The notes under the pieces are model-generated. The model was not told where the DNA came from. It ran no database searches and was given only the letters and a program-made list of their open reading frames with translations. Shown one piece after another: positions 53,798 to 61,673 of a stretch of 64,000 nt of DNA (positions within the stretch are counted from its first letter, which is position 1; each line of letters opens with the position of its first letter). This DNA is from Candidatus Zixiibacteriota bacterium (GTDB lineage: Bacteria; Zixibacteria; MSB-5A5; WJJR01; JAJRUJ01), in contig JAGVQM010000011.1 in NCBI GenBank assembly GCA_020051695.1, forward strand, positions 186,001 to 250,000. The letters run 5' to 3'. The position numbers and the translations under genes are program-made.

Positions 53798-54658
53798 ATG
53801 CTCGAATCGGCACACATTTTCGTCCTGCTTGGCGCATTTGGCGGTCTCTCCTTGATTGTCTGTGCCCGAATGGTCTTTCCCCGCCGATTGTTTTTTGCTT
53901 CCTATCTCAACTTCACTTTGTTGTTTTTTGCGAGCATTGTGGTTTCCGCCTTTGCCTCTTTAGCGTACGGTTTGTGGATTCTGGCCGTGGTGTCGTTTCT
54001 GGCGATGCGGGAATATTTATCGTTAATCGACATTCGATTGCAGGATCGGCTGGGCGTCTTTGGCGCGTACCTGTCTATCCCGTTCATGTACTATTTCATT
54101 CATATCGATTGGTACGGGATGTTTATCATTTCCATTCCGGTCTATGCGTTTCTGGCGGTTCCGCTGTTGGTGACCCTGGGCGGACGCGAGTCCGCCGGAA
54201 CGGTTTTCTCTATTGGCGCGATCGATTTTGGTTTGTTTCTGTTCGTCTACTGCCTGGGGCACATTGGGTATTTACTTTCGTATTCGATTTGGATGCCGAT
54301 GCTATTGATCCTCAGCGTCGCGATCTGCGATCTTATCGCCGAACTCGTGGTCAAACGTTTGTCGTCGGTTTCGACAAGTTTCCTGGGGCGGTTGTTTCTC
54401 CCGCTTCCGCTGACCATCGGTTTGTCCTGGTTGTTGTCGGATTGGGCGGGAATCCCATTAATTCATGCGTTGATTCTGGGTACACTGATTCCACCCCTGG
54501 CAATGATGGGACAACGTACGGGCAACTATATCAAGGCGGATTTGGGCGTTTCCGGCGATGCATTATTCCCCGGCCGGGGACAAATTCTGGATAACCTGAA
54601 ATCATTCTTTTTCGCCGCGCCCGTGGTGTTTCACTATATCCGGTACTTTCTGAAATGA
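53798..54658 (+). CDS. Phosphatidate cytidylyltransferase-like membrane protein (CdsA family)
   Basis: ATG 53798 follows GGTGG at 6 bases, giving 286 residues; a TTG at 53774, overlapping the kinase stop, is an alternative. About eight membrane segments. The C-terminal motif DLGVSGDALFPGRGQILDNLKSFFF matches the CDP-diglyceride synthetase signature region but is modified: the usual S-x-x-K-R-x-x-K-D-x-x...D pattern is here less strict (KRLSSVSTSFLG, IKADLGVSG). It would make CDP-diacylglycerol from CTP and phosphatidate. The next gene overlaps it by ATGA. Confidence 0.82.
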   Translation: MLESAHIFVLLGAFGGLSLIVCARMVFPRRLFFASYLNFTLLFFASIVVSAFASLAYGLWILAVVSFLAMREYLSLIDIRLQDRLGVFGAYLSIPFMYYFIHIDWYGMFIISIPVYAFLAVPLLVTLGGRESAGTVFSIGAIDFGLFLFVYCLGHIGYLLSYSIWMPMLLILSVAICDLIAELVVKRLSSVSTSFLGRLFLPLPLTIGLSWLLSDWAGIPLIHALILGTLIPPLAMMGQRTGNYIKADLGVSGDALFPGRGQILDNLKSFFFAAPVVFHYIRYFLK

Positions 54659-56109
54659 ACGCTTCGGTAGTCAGCTCCATGTTGCGGAAAGTTGTGCATC
54701 TGTTCCTGTTGCGTCCCGTGTTGAAACTCGTTTTTGGCGTCAATATTGTCGGCCGGGAACATCTTGACGCACTTGATCAGTGTATTATCATTGCTAATCA
54801 CAACAGCCACCTGGACATGCTGTTATTATTTCATCTTTTGCGGTCGTCAAAAATCACGATGACCCATCCGGTTGCAGAACAGGTATATTTTTCCCGCTCC
54901 CGAATAATTTATGCGGTGGTCGATTTCTTGTTCCGTCCGATCTGGATTGTGCGCGGCCATCCGGAAACCGGCGACCCCTTTGGCGGGATTAAAAATGTCC
55001 TCGACCAGGGTCATACGATTATCGTATTCCCCGAAGGCACGCGGGGCAAGCCGGGCCGCCTGGAGCATTTCAAAAGCGGCATTGGCCGGCTGGTCAGCCA
55101 ATACCCGGCGCTCCCGATCGTTCCGATTTTTCTTTCGGGGCCCGAACGGTCTTTGCCCAAAACGAGTTTTTTGCTTTTGCCGTTTTGGAACCATGTCATC
55201 ATCGGGCCACCGCAAACATATCAGGGCAGCCATCGGGATATCACCAGATTTCTGGAAGGTATCTTAATCGGCCTGTCATGCTCCGAGTCGGCGCGACGGC
55301 ACAAGCGGCGGAAGAAAAAACACCACGCGACTGCCAGCATCGCTTTTCTGGGGATCGATGGTTCGGGCAAAAGTACCGTGTCCCGTGCGATCGCCGAAAA
55401 GGCCTCGGAAGACGATTCGGTGTGCCTGATTAGCGATCGGCTGGTTTTTTATGATCGGGGTCATCCCCGCCCGATGCAACCGCTGGTTTCCGACAGACTG
55501 CGAATCTTAATCGGCGACCGCGCCAAAAAAGCCGACTCACTCAAGTCGTATAAAATCCCCAAATTGGCGGAACTGTTATTGCGCGACCATTTGTACCATG
55601 AGGTACGACGCTGGTATGACCCCGGCCTGATTGTGATGGACGGTTCTCCGTTATTGAACATGGCGGCCTGGGTGGCGTTGTTTGAAAACAAATCACCGGG
55701 CAGAAGTTCGCTGGCCAAAGCAATCGGGATAATGGCTGGGCAGCAACGGGATATTACTCCAACTGATCCGGTGTTCAAAGAATTTCCGGAGTTAATCCAA
55801 TTTCGACGTCTGCGCCTGGATAAATTGGTGATGCCGGAGTTGATTGTCTTAATTGATGTAAATCCGGCTGTCGCCTGCCGGCGGATCGAATGTCGCGGTG
55901 CGTTTCGACAAGTGCATGAGACGGAAGACAAACTGGCCCGGCTGCGCGAAGCCTATCGCCTGGTCTGCGCGGTGGTGGGTGAGCATTTGCATGTACCGGT
56001 CTCGATAATTGACGGGGAACAAGCGTTGGATGATGTTGCAGCCAGGGCGCTTGATTTCATTCATGGTGTTTTTCCGGTGAACGGGGGAGATGATGCCTCG
56101 ACGCATTGA
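54655..56109 (+). CDS. Fusion: 1-acyl-glycerol-3-phosphate acyltransferase and nucleotide-kinase-like domain
   Basis: A 484-residue fusion. The N-terminal half (about 1-215) is a PlsC-type acyltransferase with the HX4D motif (NHNSHLD, His49, Asp54), FPEGTR and PIVPIFLSGPE. A basic linker (RRHKRRKKKHH) leads to a P-loop kinase domain (about 230-480) with GIDGSGKST, a later GLIVMDGSP and the lid-like RRIECRGAF, most like thymidylate kinase or other NMP-kinase folds. PlsC makes phosphatidic acid, the substrate of the CdsA-type enzyme upstream. The kinase target is unknown. The next gene starts within its last codons. Confidence 0.88.
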   Translation: MNASVVSSMLRKVVHLFLLRPVLKLVFGVNIVGREHLDALDQCIIIANHNSHLDMLLLFHLLRSSKITMTHPVAEQVYFSRSRIIYAVVDFLFRPIWIVRGHPETGDPFGGIKNVLDQGHTIIVFPEGTRGKPGRLEHFKSGIGRLVSQYPALPIVPIFLSGPERSLPKTSFLLLPFWNHVIIGPPQTYQGSHRDITRFLEGILIGLSCSESARRHKRRKKKHHATASIAFLGIDGSGKSTVSRAIAEKASEDDSVCLISDRLVFYDRGHPRPMQPLVSDRLRILIGDRAKKADSLKSYKIPKLAELLLRDHLYHEVRRWYDPGLIVMDGSPLLNMAAWVALFENKSPGRSSLAKAIGIMAGQQRDITPTDPVFKEFPELIQFRRLRLDKLVMPELIVLIDVNPAVACRRIECRGAFRQVHETEDKLARLREAYRLVCAVVGEHLHVPVSIIDGEQALDDVAARALDFIHGVFPVNGGDDASTH

Positions 56110-57103
56110 TGTGATTGCCACGACGATCTCCGGGTCGGTGCGTGATTGGGGAAAAGTGAAACAAATCGTTCCCCTGTTTGCCGGGCGCGGGGAAAATGAC
56201 GTGCACCTGGTTGCAGTCGATTCCCATCAGGAAGCCCGGCGCACAACCTGCGAGCTGGTGCGATCCGGCAGCAGGATCATCATCTCCGCCGGTGGTTCGG
56301 GGACATTCAACAGCGTCCTGGAAGGATGTTATGATGCGCAGGTGGATTTGGCAGAGGTCCGCCTGGGATTTCTTCGCAAGGGCTCGGCCGACCTGATTGG
56401 GAAAGTTCTGCAGATGCCCGACCAGATCGAGCCGGCGATTGAGGTGTTTGTCAACTCGATCAGGAAGAATCTGGTCGTTCCCTGTGATGTCATTTTAGCG
56501 CAATCCGCGGCGAACGATTCTCCGCCGCGGCGGTTCGTAGGTTATGGCGGGGCTGAAATTTTCGGCGAGATCCCGTACTTCACCGAAAACCGCTTTATCA
56601 AGTATTACAAAGGTATCCTAAGCCAGTTGTTCGGCGATCTGGGCCCCTTTTTCGTGGGCACCAGTCTGGCGCTCGGCCGCCGGATTTTTCGGCGGCCCGG
56701 ACGAAAAAGATCGTGGATGATAACGGTTGATGGAAAAGCCGTCACCGCGGGCCGTTTTCAGACCATGATCATCGTCAATGGCGATTTGGGCCCCAATCTT
56801 CCTTTTGCACGGGGTGTGCCGCTGGGCTCCGGCGACTTTTGGCTTTTCACGATCAGGGACCTCGGTTTGTCCAAGATCTTCCGGCAATTGAAACATGCCT
56901 GGGATGCCTCGATTCTGGAGCATCCGGACCTCTGGGGTTTTGAGTCGTTCTGCGTCAAAAAGAGCCTGAAATTGCAGGTGGAAGATCGAGGCGCTTTTCC
57001 GATTAATACCGACGGTTCGACAATGCAGTGCAGGGACTCCGTCACTTTTCAGATAATTGGTCAGATTCGCTTGCTGGCCAAAGAAGTGATTCCCGGAAAT
57101 TAG
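56090..57103 (+). CDS. Diacylglycerol-kinase-family lipid kinase-like protein
   Basis: A 337-residue protein overlapping the fusion gene by 20 bases. The DAGK catalytic motif appears as AGGSGTFNSVLEG (68-72 GGSGT), where the usual form is GGDGT; the Asp-to-Ser change affects the nucleotide-binding loop. LGFLRKGSADLIGKVL corresponds to the lgiiPlGTgNdfar region and is also altered. The C-terminal half keeps the beta-sandwich pattern (ITVDGKAV, TMIIVNGDLGP, DFWLFTIRDL). It probably acts on, or binds, diacylglycerol or a related lipid, but the changed motif leaves activity open. Confidence 0.82.
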   Translation: MMPRRIDVIATTISGSVRDWGKVKQIVPLFAGRGENDVHLVAVDSHQEARRTTCELVRSGSRIIISAGGSGTFNSVLEGCYDAQVDLAEVRLGFLRKGSADLIGKVLQMPDQIEPAIEVFVNSIRKNLVVPCDVILAQSAANDSPPRRFVGYGGAEIFGEIPYFTENRFIKYYKGILSQLFGDLGPFFVGTSLALGRRIFRRPGRKRSWMITVDGKAVTAGRFQTMIIVNGDLGPNLPFARGVPLGSGDFWLFTIRDLGLSKIFRQLKHAWDASILEHPDLWGFESFCVKKSLKLQVEDRGAFPINTDGSTMQCRDSVTFQIIGQIRLLAKEVIPGN

Positions 57104-57226
57104 TGCTGGCGCAGAAACCGCTGGACGAAAGGCATGTGAAATGGCGATATTCCCGCAAGTTGCTGGCGGGATAGAAATCCCGTGAAGACGTGCCGAAAGT
57201 CGGTGGACCGATCATAGAGGAATTGC

Positions 57227-58876
57227 ATGCCGCATTTGGTGGGAAGTGACGGTGAACGGTACTTTTCCTGGGAGTTGACGCCCGGCACGCATGTTGTTGG
57301 ACGAAAACAGGATGTCGACTTTTGTATTCCGAATTCCACGGTTTCGCGGCGCCACGCGTCAATTGAAGTCTCCCCCGATGACGGGACGATTCGGATCACG
57401 GATCTGGGCAGTCATAACGGCACGTTAATCAATTCGGTCCGGATTGAAAAGGCAGCCACGGCCCATGTCGGTGATGCGCTGGTTTTCGGTCAAGTTGAAT
57501 TCAGAATCCTCGATGAGCAGGAACCCCCGCTGCCCGAGTCCGTCCGAACACTTTCCGATCAGGCGGGCGCCGGTCTTGAAAAATCTGTCGTACTCTCCAT
57601 TGCCGAGGCGCTCAAACCACTCCCGGCGAAAGTTTCAGATATCCCTGAGGTCATGACTTCCCTTTCGGAAATGGCGCGGATGCTGGTGCTGCCTGAACCC
57701 AGAGAAATTATGCTCAAGCGCTCGCTCGAACTGGTGGAAAAAGTGATTCCGGCAGAGCGCCTGGCCATTTTATTTACCGCCGATGACGGGGAAAGCGTCA
57801 GCTGTGCCGCCTCGGTCGAGCGGGGCGGGCGGGACCACGGCGATTTCAGTCTCTCGCGGACACTGATCAACGATATCCTGACCAACAAAAACGCGATACT
57901 CATTGAAGATTCCCAGCGCGATTCCCGCTATGCCCGGCAGGAATCAGTCATCATTTCGGGGATGAAATCGGCGATGGCGGTACCGCTGTTCGACGAGGGC
58001 AAGGTGCTGGGGATTTTGTACGCCGATACCACCAATCCCCTGCATCGCTACACCGATGAATACCTGCGGCTGGCGGCGACGTTTGGCAATATTATCGCTT
58101 CCCGTCTGCTGAACTACGAGCTGTGGAACGAGCGGGAAGAGCGCAAGATTATCCAGGCCGAATTGAAGCGGGCCGCACAGATTCAGGAAAACCTGCTGGT
58201 CAAAACAATGCCTGTGGTGTCCGGTTACCAGATACATGCCTTTCAGCAGCAATCACGCGAGGTCGGCGGTGACCTGTACGATCTCCATGTGCTGTCGGAC
58301 GGACGGCTGGTGTTTATGGTCGCTGATGTCAGCGGCAAGGGCATGGGCGCGGCGCTTTTGATGTCCAATATCCTGGCCTCATTCAGGATTATGTACGACA
58401 GCGGCGATTTCAGGTTGCTGCGCGCGGTGGAACTGGTCTCGCGGCAGCTCTGTGCCCATAGCGGTTCGCTGGATTTTGCGACGTTGTTTATCGGTATACT
58501 CGACCCGGCGGCGCACTCGATCACCTATGTCAACGCGGGACATCCGTCCCCCATGGTCGTCGACCGGGCCGGCGGCATAACCGAACTGGAGTCCTCCGGG
58601 ATGATGATCGGGGCGTTTGCTCAATGCGAGTGGCAGGAACAGACGATTGCCCTGGAACCCGGATCATTGTTATTTGTTTTCAGCGACGGGGTCACGGAGG
58701 CCCAGTGCGGCGAGGAGTTGTATGATGAACGGCGGATGGCGCCGCAGGTCGTTACCTGCAGCACGTTTCCACCGGAGGAGATGGTTTCGCGGTTGATGCG
58801 GGATATTGCCGATTTTGCCGACGATGTCGCCGGCGCCGATGATATCACGATGCTGGTCATCAAACGCGCGAGTTGA
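57227..58876 (+). CDS. FHA-GAF-SpoIIE (PP2C-type) phosphatase
   Basis: A 549-residue soluble protein; GAGGAA precedes ATG 57227. FHA domain, residues 1-100, with the phosphothreonine-binding set GRKQDVD, VSRRHAS and GSHNGT. GAF domain, about 150-310 (VEKVIPAERLAILFT, SAMAVPLFDEGKVLGILYADT). SpoIIE/PP2C phosphatase, about 320-549, with the metal aspartates in place (EVGGDLYD, VADVSGKGMGAALLM, NAGHPSPM, FVFSDGVTEA, DDITMLV). FHA domains read phosphothreonine written by Ser/Thr kinases, so it is a natural partner of the kinase at 51412. Confidence 0.93.
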   Translation: MPHLVGSDGERYFSWELTPGTHVVGRKQDVDFCIPNSTVSRRHASIEVSPDDGTIRITDLGSHNGTLINSVRIEKAATAHVGDALVFGQVEFRILDEQEPPLPESVRTLSDQAGAGLEKSVVLSIAEALKPLPAKVSDIPEVMTSLSEMARMLVLPEPREIMLKRSLELVEKVIPAERLAILFTADDGESVSCAASVERGGRDHGDFSLSRTLINDILTNKNAILIEDSQRDSRYARQESVIISGMKSAMAVPLFDEGKVLGILYADTTNPLHRYTDEYLRLAATFGNIIASRLLNYELWNEREERKIIQAELKRAAQIQENLLVKTMPVVSGYQIHAFQQQSREVGGDLYDLHVLSDGRLVFMVADVSGKGMGAALLMSNILASFRIMYDSGDFRLLRAVELVSRQLCAHSGSLDFATLFIGILDPAAHSITYVNAGHPSPMVVDRAGGITELESSGMMIGAFAQCEWQEQTIALEPGSLLFVFSDGVTEAQCGEELYDERRMAPQVVTCSTFPPEEMVSRLMRDIADFADDVAGADDITMLVIKRAS

Positions 58877-58948
58877 CCGGTGCGGGGCGACCACTGCAGA
58901 TGAGCAGGAGGGGTTATCGGCAGGGGAAGGCCTGCCGGCGGGAGAGGG

Positions 58949-58976
58949 TTGACAATCGCCCCGCCGCATGTATTTT
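58949..58976 (+). promoter_or_regulatory. Sigma-70-type promoter of the lipoprotein-pyrE unit
   Basis: TTGACA (58949-58954), a 16-base spacer and TATTTT (58971-58976), about 40 bases before the lipoprotein ATG. An inverted repeat CGGCAGG/CCTGCCG (58918-58937) lies upstream. Confidence 0.6.
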
Positions 58977-59020
58977 AAACCGGTTGAAAGAAACTCTTTA
59001 AAGACCGACGGAGGTCATAA

Positions 59021-59635
59021 ATGAAACACCTTGTTTGCATGATCGTGGCCCTGGGGATGCTCTGGGGCTGCCAGAAACAAGCGGAACAGGAACCTGCAGC
59101 TCAGAGTGAAACGGCGGCCCCGCAAACCCGCGAGGAGAAAATCGCCGAGGCCATGGAGCAGGCCAGGCGGGAAATGCCCCCGACGCCGCAACACCGCTAT
59201 TCGGAAACCAGCAAAATCTGGCTGAGCTCTGCAGAAGGCAAAGCCGGCGAACAAGTAAAGATCGATATTCGCTATCACATTGATGAACCGTCGAAGACGA
59301 TTGCCGTTCCCCTGACCTATCTGGGCAACGCGGTTATCGATTCGTTTTCCTGGGTGGGGTCCGACCTGTTGCATATCGCCACTCGGCCGGTGAACATCAA
59401 AAACGATCTGCGCATTTTTTCGGCCGCGGTGGTCCCGATGACCGAACCCGATATCCCGGCCGGTTCCGGTTTTATGGGTTCGATTTATTTCACCATTGAA
59501 AAGGACGCGCAGCCCCAGACGGTGGCGATCGAAAGCACGTTTGTCTATCCGGGCATCACCTTGATGTACGTCGATACGCTCATCGGCGCGGTCACGCCGC
59601 AATGGGAGCCCGGGTTCATCACGGTGGTCAAATAG
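59021..59635 (+). CDS. Lipoprotein with cohesin-like domain
   Basis: A 204-residue protein; GGAGGTC precedes ATG 59021. The signal ends in a lipobox (LGMLWGC, Cys17), followed by an Ala/Gln/Glu linker (about 18-55). The body (about 65-200) has cohesin-like beta strands (GEQVKIDIRYHIDEPSKTIAVPLTYLGNAVIDS, GSIYFTIEKDAQPQTV), similar in style to the N-terminal region of the giant secreted protein. Probably anchored in a membrane facing the periplasm or surface. Function unknown. Confidence 0.8.
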   Translation: MKHLVCMIVALGMLWGCQKQAEQEPAAQSETAAPQTREEKIAEAMEQARREMPPTPQHRYSETSKIWLSSAEGKAGEQVKIDIRYHIDEPSKTIAVPLTYLGNAVIDSFSWVGSDLLHIATRPVNIKNDLRIFSAAVVPMTEPDIPAGSGFMGSIYFTIEKDAQPQTVAIESTFVYPGITLMYVDTLIGAVTPQWEPGFITVVK

Positions 59636-59649
59636 ACGCGAGGCAGAAC

Positions 59650-60219
59650 TTGACAACGACGACCACGCCCGAGCAACTGGCCGCTGATCGCGAAAAACTG
59701 CGTCAGGCCCTGATTACCTATGCCGTCCGTCGGGGCCGGGTAATCCTGGCTTCCGGCAAAGAGAGCGATTTTTACGTCAACACCAAGTATATCTCCCTCC
59801 ACGGGGAGCGCCTGCTGTGGGCTACCCGGCTGCTCTGGGAGAAAATAGCTCCGTGCGGGTGTGACGCTGTCGGGGGGTTGACGCTTGGCGCCGATCCATT
59901 GATCGGCGCGGTGTGCCTGCATTCGGCCCAGGTTGGGCAGCCGAAAATCGGTCTGATCGTGCGCAAAGAACCCAAAGGCCATGGGATCCAAAGCCAGATT
60001 GAAGGCCCGTTCACCGCAGGCCTGAAAGTGGCTCTCATCGAAGATGTCACGACTACCGGCGGGTCTGCCATAAAAGCCGGCAAAGTGATCGAGGCGGCCG
60101 GGGGTAAAATTGTGCTGGCGGTCTCGATCCTCAATCGCCGTGAAGGCGCCGACGAGGCCTTTGCCGAAATGGGGTGGAAATTTGCGCCGTTATTCATCCG
60201 CGCCGACGTGGATGAGTAA
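59650..60219 (+). CDS. pyrE: Orotate phosphoribosyltransferase PyrE
   Basis: About 189 residues from TTG 59650, which follows GAGG and starts 14 bases after the lipoprotein stop; an in-frame ATG at 59602 lies inside the lipoprotein gene and has no ribosome site. Family features: LASGKESDFYVNTKYISL, AVGGLTLGADPLIGAV, VRKEPKGHG and the PRPP-binding motif VALIEDVTTTGGSAIKAG. It converts orotate and PRPP to OMP in pyrimidine synthesis. No other pyr gene is nearby. Confidence 0.93.
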   Translation: MTTTTTPEQLAADREKLRQALITYAVRRGRVILASGKESDFYVNTKYISLHGERLLWATRLLWEKIAPCGCDAVGGLTLGADPLIGAVCLHSAQVGQPKIGLIVRKEPKGHGIQSQIEGPFTAGLKVALIEDVTTTGGSAIKAGKVIEAAGGKIVLAVSILNRREGADEAFAEMGWKFAPLFIRADVDE

Positions 60220-60578
60220 ATTTATCGTGCGCAGCCGGATAAGTAGTTGTGTCCGAAATGCTTTCATACTGCGGGACCGCCGGAGATTAGGCGGTCCCGT
60301 TATCATTTGGTTATCGCGTCCCAAACAATAATATGCAACCCCGACTTATTCCGGGTGTACAAGGGCAATGACCAGGGAGTGGATGACGAAACCCCGAATG
60401 GTCGATTTGTCCGACCTGGCGGGTGCGAATGTTTCCGACGTTTCAGTTTACTCACTCTCAAGATGTGCTCGGTTGAATCATAATGGGTTGCCGGACGCCG
60501 GATAATTTATTACTTTATACTTTTGATCGGCCGCCCGAGGCGAAAAATCGGCCGATTTTAGGGGGCGAACGGACTCTC
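60220..60578. other. Intergenic region between pyrE and murB
   Basis: About 360 bases without a supported gene. The murB frame is open from 60483, but the upstream codons do not resemble the family. A strong hairpin at 60272-60299 is listed separately. Confidence 0.5.
60272..60299 (+). terminator. GC hairpin after pyrE, possible terminator
   Basis: CGGGACCGCC-GGAGATTA-GGCGGTCCCG is a perfect 10-bp stem with an 8-base loop, followed by TTATCATTT. The T run is weak. Confidence 0.5.
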
Positions 60579-61511
60579 ATGAACACCGTGGAGCGCTTGG
60601 CCGATCAGTATTGTCGGATCATACGGCAGAATGTCTCTTTGGCGGATTATACGACTTTTGGGATTGGCGGCCCTGCCGAGTTACTGGCGGAGGCCGATTC
60701 GGCAGATGTCCTTACCGCAATTGTCCGCGATTGCCGGTCCGCTGGATTGCCGGTCACGGTCATGGGCGAGGGTAGCAATGTCCTGTGCAGTGACCAGGGG
60801 ATCGACGGCTTGGTCGTGATCAACCGTTGTCGGCGTCTGTGGAGCGACGGGTGCAAGATCATTGCCGAGGCAGGAGTAGGGTTGGGCGATCTGATTGATT
60901 TCGCAATTTGTAACGGTCTGGCCGGACTGGAGCAGATGGCGGGGATTCCGGGGACCGTCGGGGGGGCGGTTATCGGAAATGCCGGGGCTTATGGGCAATC
61001 AGTGGCGGAGAAGCTGGCGCAGGTGATTTTGCTGGACGAATCCGGAGCGGTATTTCAGCAGGGGCCGGGGGAATTGGGTTTTGGCTACCGGACAAGCAGA
61101 TTGAAATCATCACCTGATATCGTGCTGCGTGCTGATTTTTTGCTTGTACCCGGCGTCCCGGAGCACTTGCGGCGGTGTGCGGACGAAATCATTGCGTTGC
61201 GAGAGGCGAAATTGCCCGTTAACGAAAAGTGCGCGGGGAGTTATTTTAAGAATATCGAAGACCCGACCGCCCCGTATGGAAAGGTTGCCGCCGGGAAGTT
61301 GCTGGAAGAGGCCGGGGCCAAATCATTTTGTGTCGGGCAGGCCGCGGTGAGCGAAAAGCACGCGAACGTGATTATTAATCGCGGCGGGGCCCGGGCCACC
61401 GATGTCCTTTTGCTGGCGGATAATATGAAAACCGCAGTCCGGGCGAAATTTGGTGTTGAATTGGAAGAAGAAGTGCGTTTCTTGGGTACACCGATGGGCC
61501 GGGAAACCTGA
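60579..61511 (+). CDS. murB: UDP-N-acetylenolpyruvoylglucosamine reductase MurB
   Basis: About 310 residues from ATG 60579; an upstream in-frame ATG at 60483 would add 32 atypical residues. Family motifs: YTTFGIGGPAELL, VMGEGSNVLCSDQGIDGLVV, GIPGTVGGAVIGNAGAYG, LGFGYRTSRLK and CAGSYFKN with catalytic Ser221, and HANVIINRG. It reduces UDP-GlcNAc-enolpyruvate to UDP-MurNAc with NADPH for peptidoglycan. It is a solitary gene here, away from any division cluster. Confidence 0.95.
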   Translation: MNTVERLADQYCRIIRQNVSLADYTTFGIGGPAELLAEADSADVLTAIVRDCRSAGLPVTVMGEGSNVLCSDQGIDGLVVINRCRRLWSDGCKIIAEAGVGLGDLIDFAICNGLAGLEQMAGIPGTVGGAVIGNAGAYGQSVAEKLAQVILLDESGAVFQQGPGELGFGYRTSRLKSSPDIVLRADFLLVPGVPEHLRRCADEIIALREAKLPVNEKCAGSYFKNIEDPTAPYGKVAAGKLLEEAGAKSFCVGQAAVSEKHANVIINRGGARATDVLLLADNMKTAVRAKFGVELEEEVRFLGTPMGRET

Positions 61512-61673
61512 TGGGGCGGGTACGGTTGAGAAAGGCGAATTGAGTGGTCGACAAATTGAACATACGGGTTTTTGTTTGTAAGATAACTTATTGCCGTTTT
61601 GTGGTTTAGAGAAAGGGGTTGCCTATCGATAATATTTAAAGAATGAATTAACCCCGTTGTGGGGAGTAACGCG

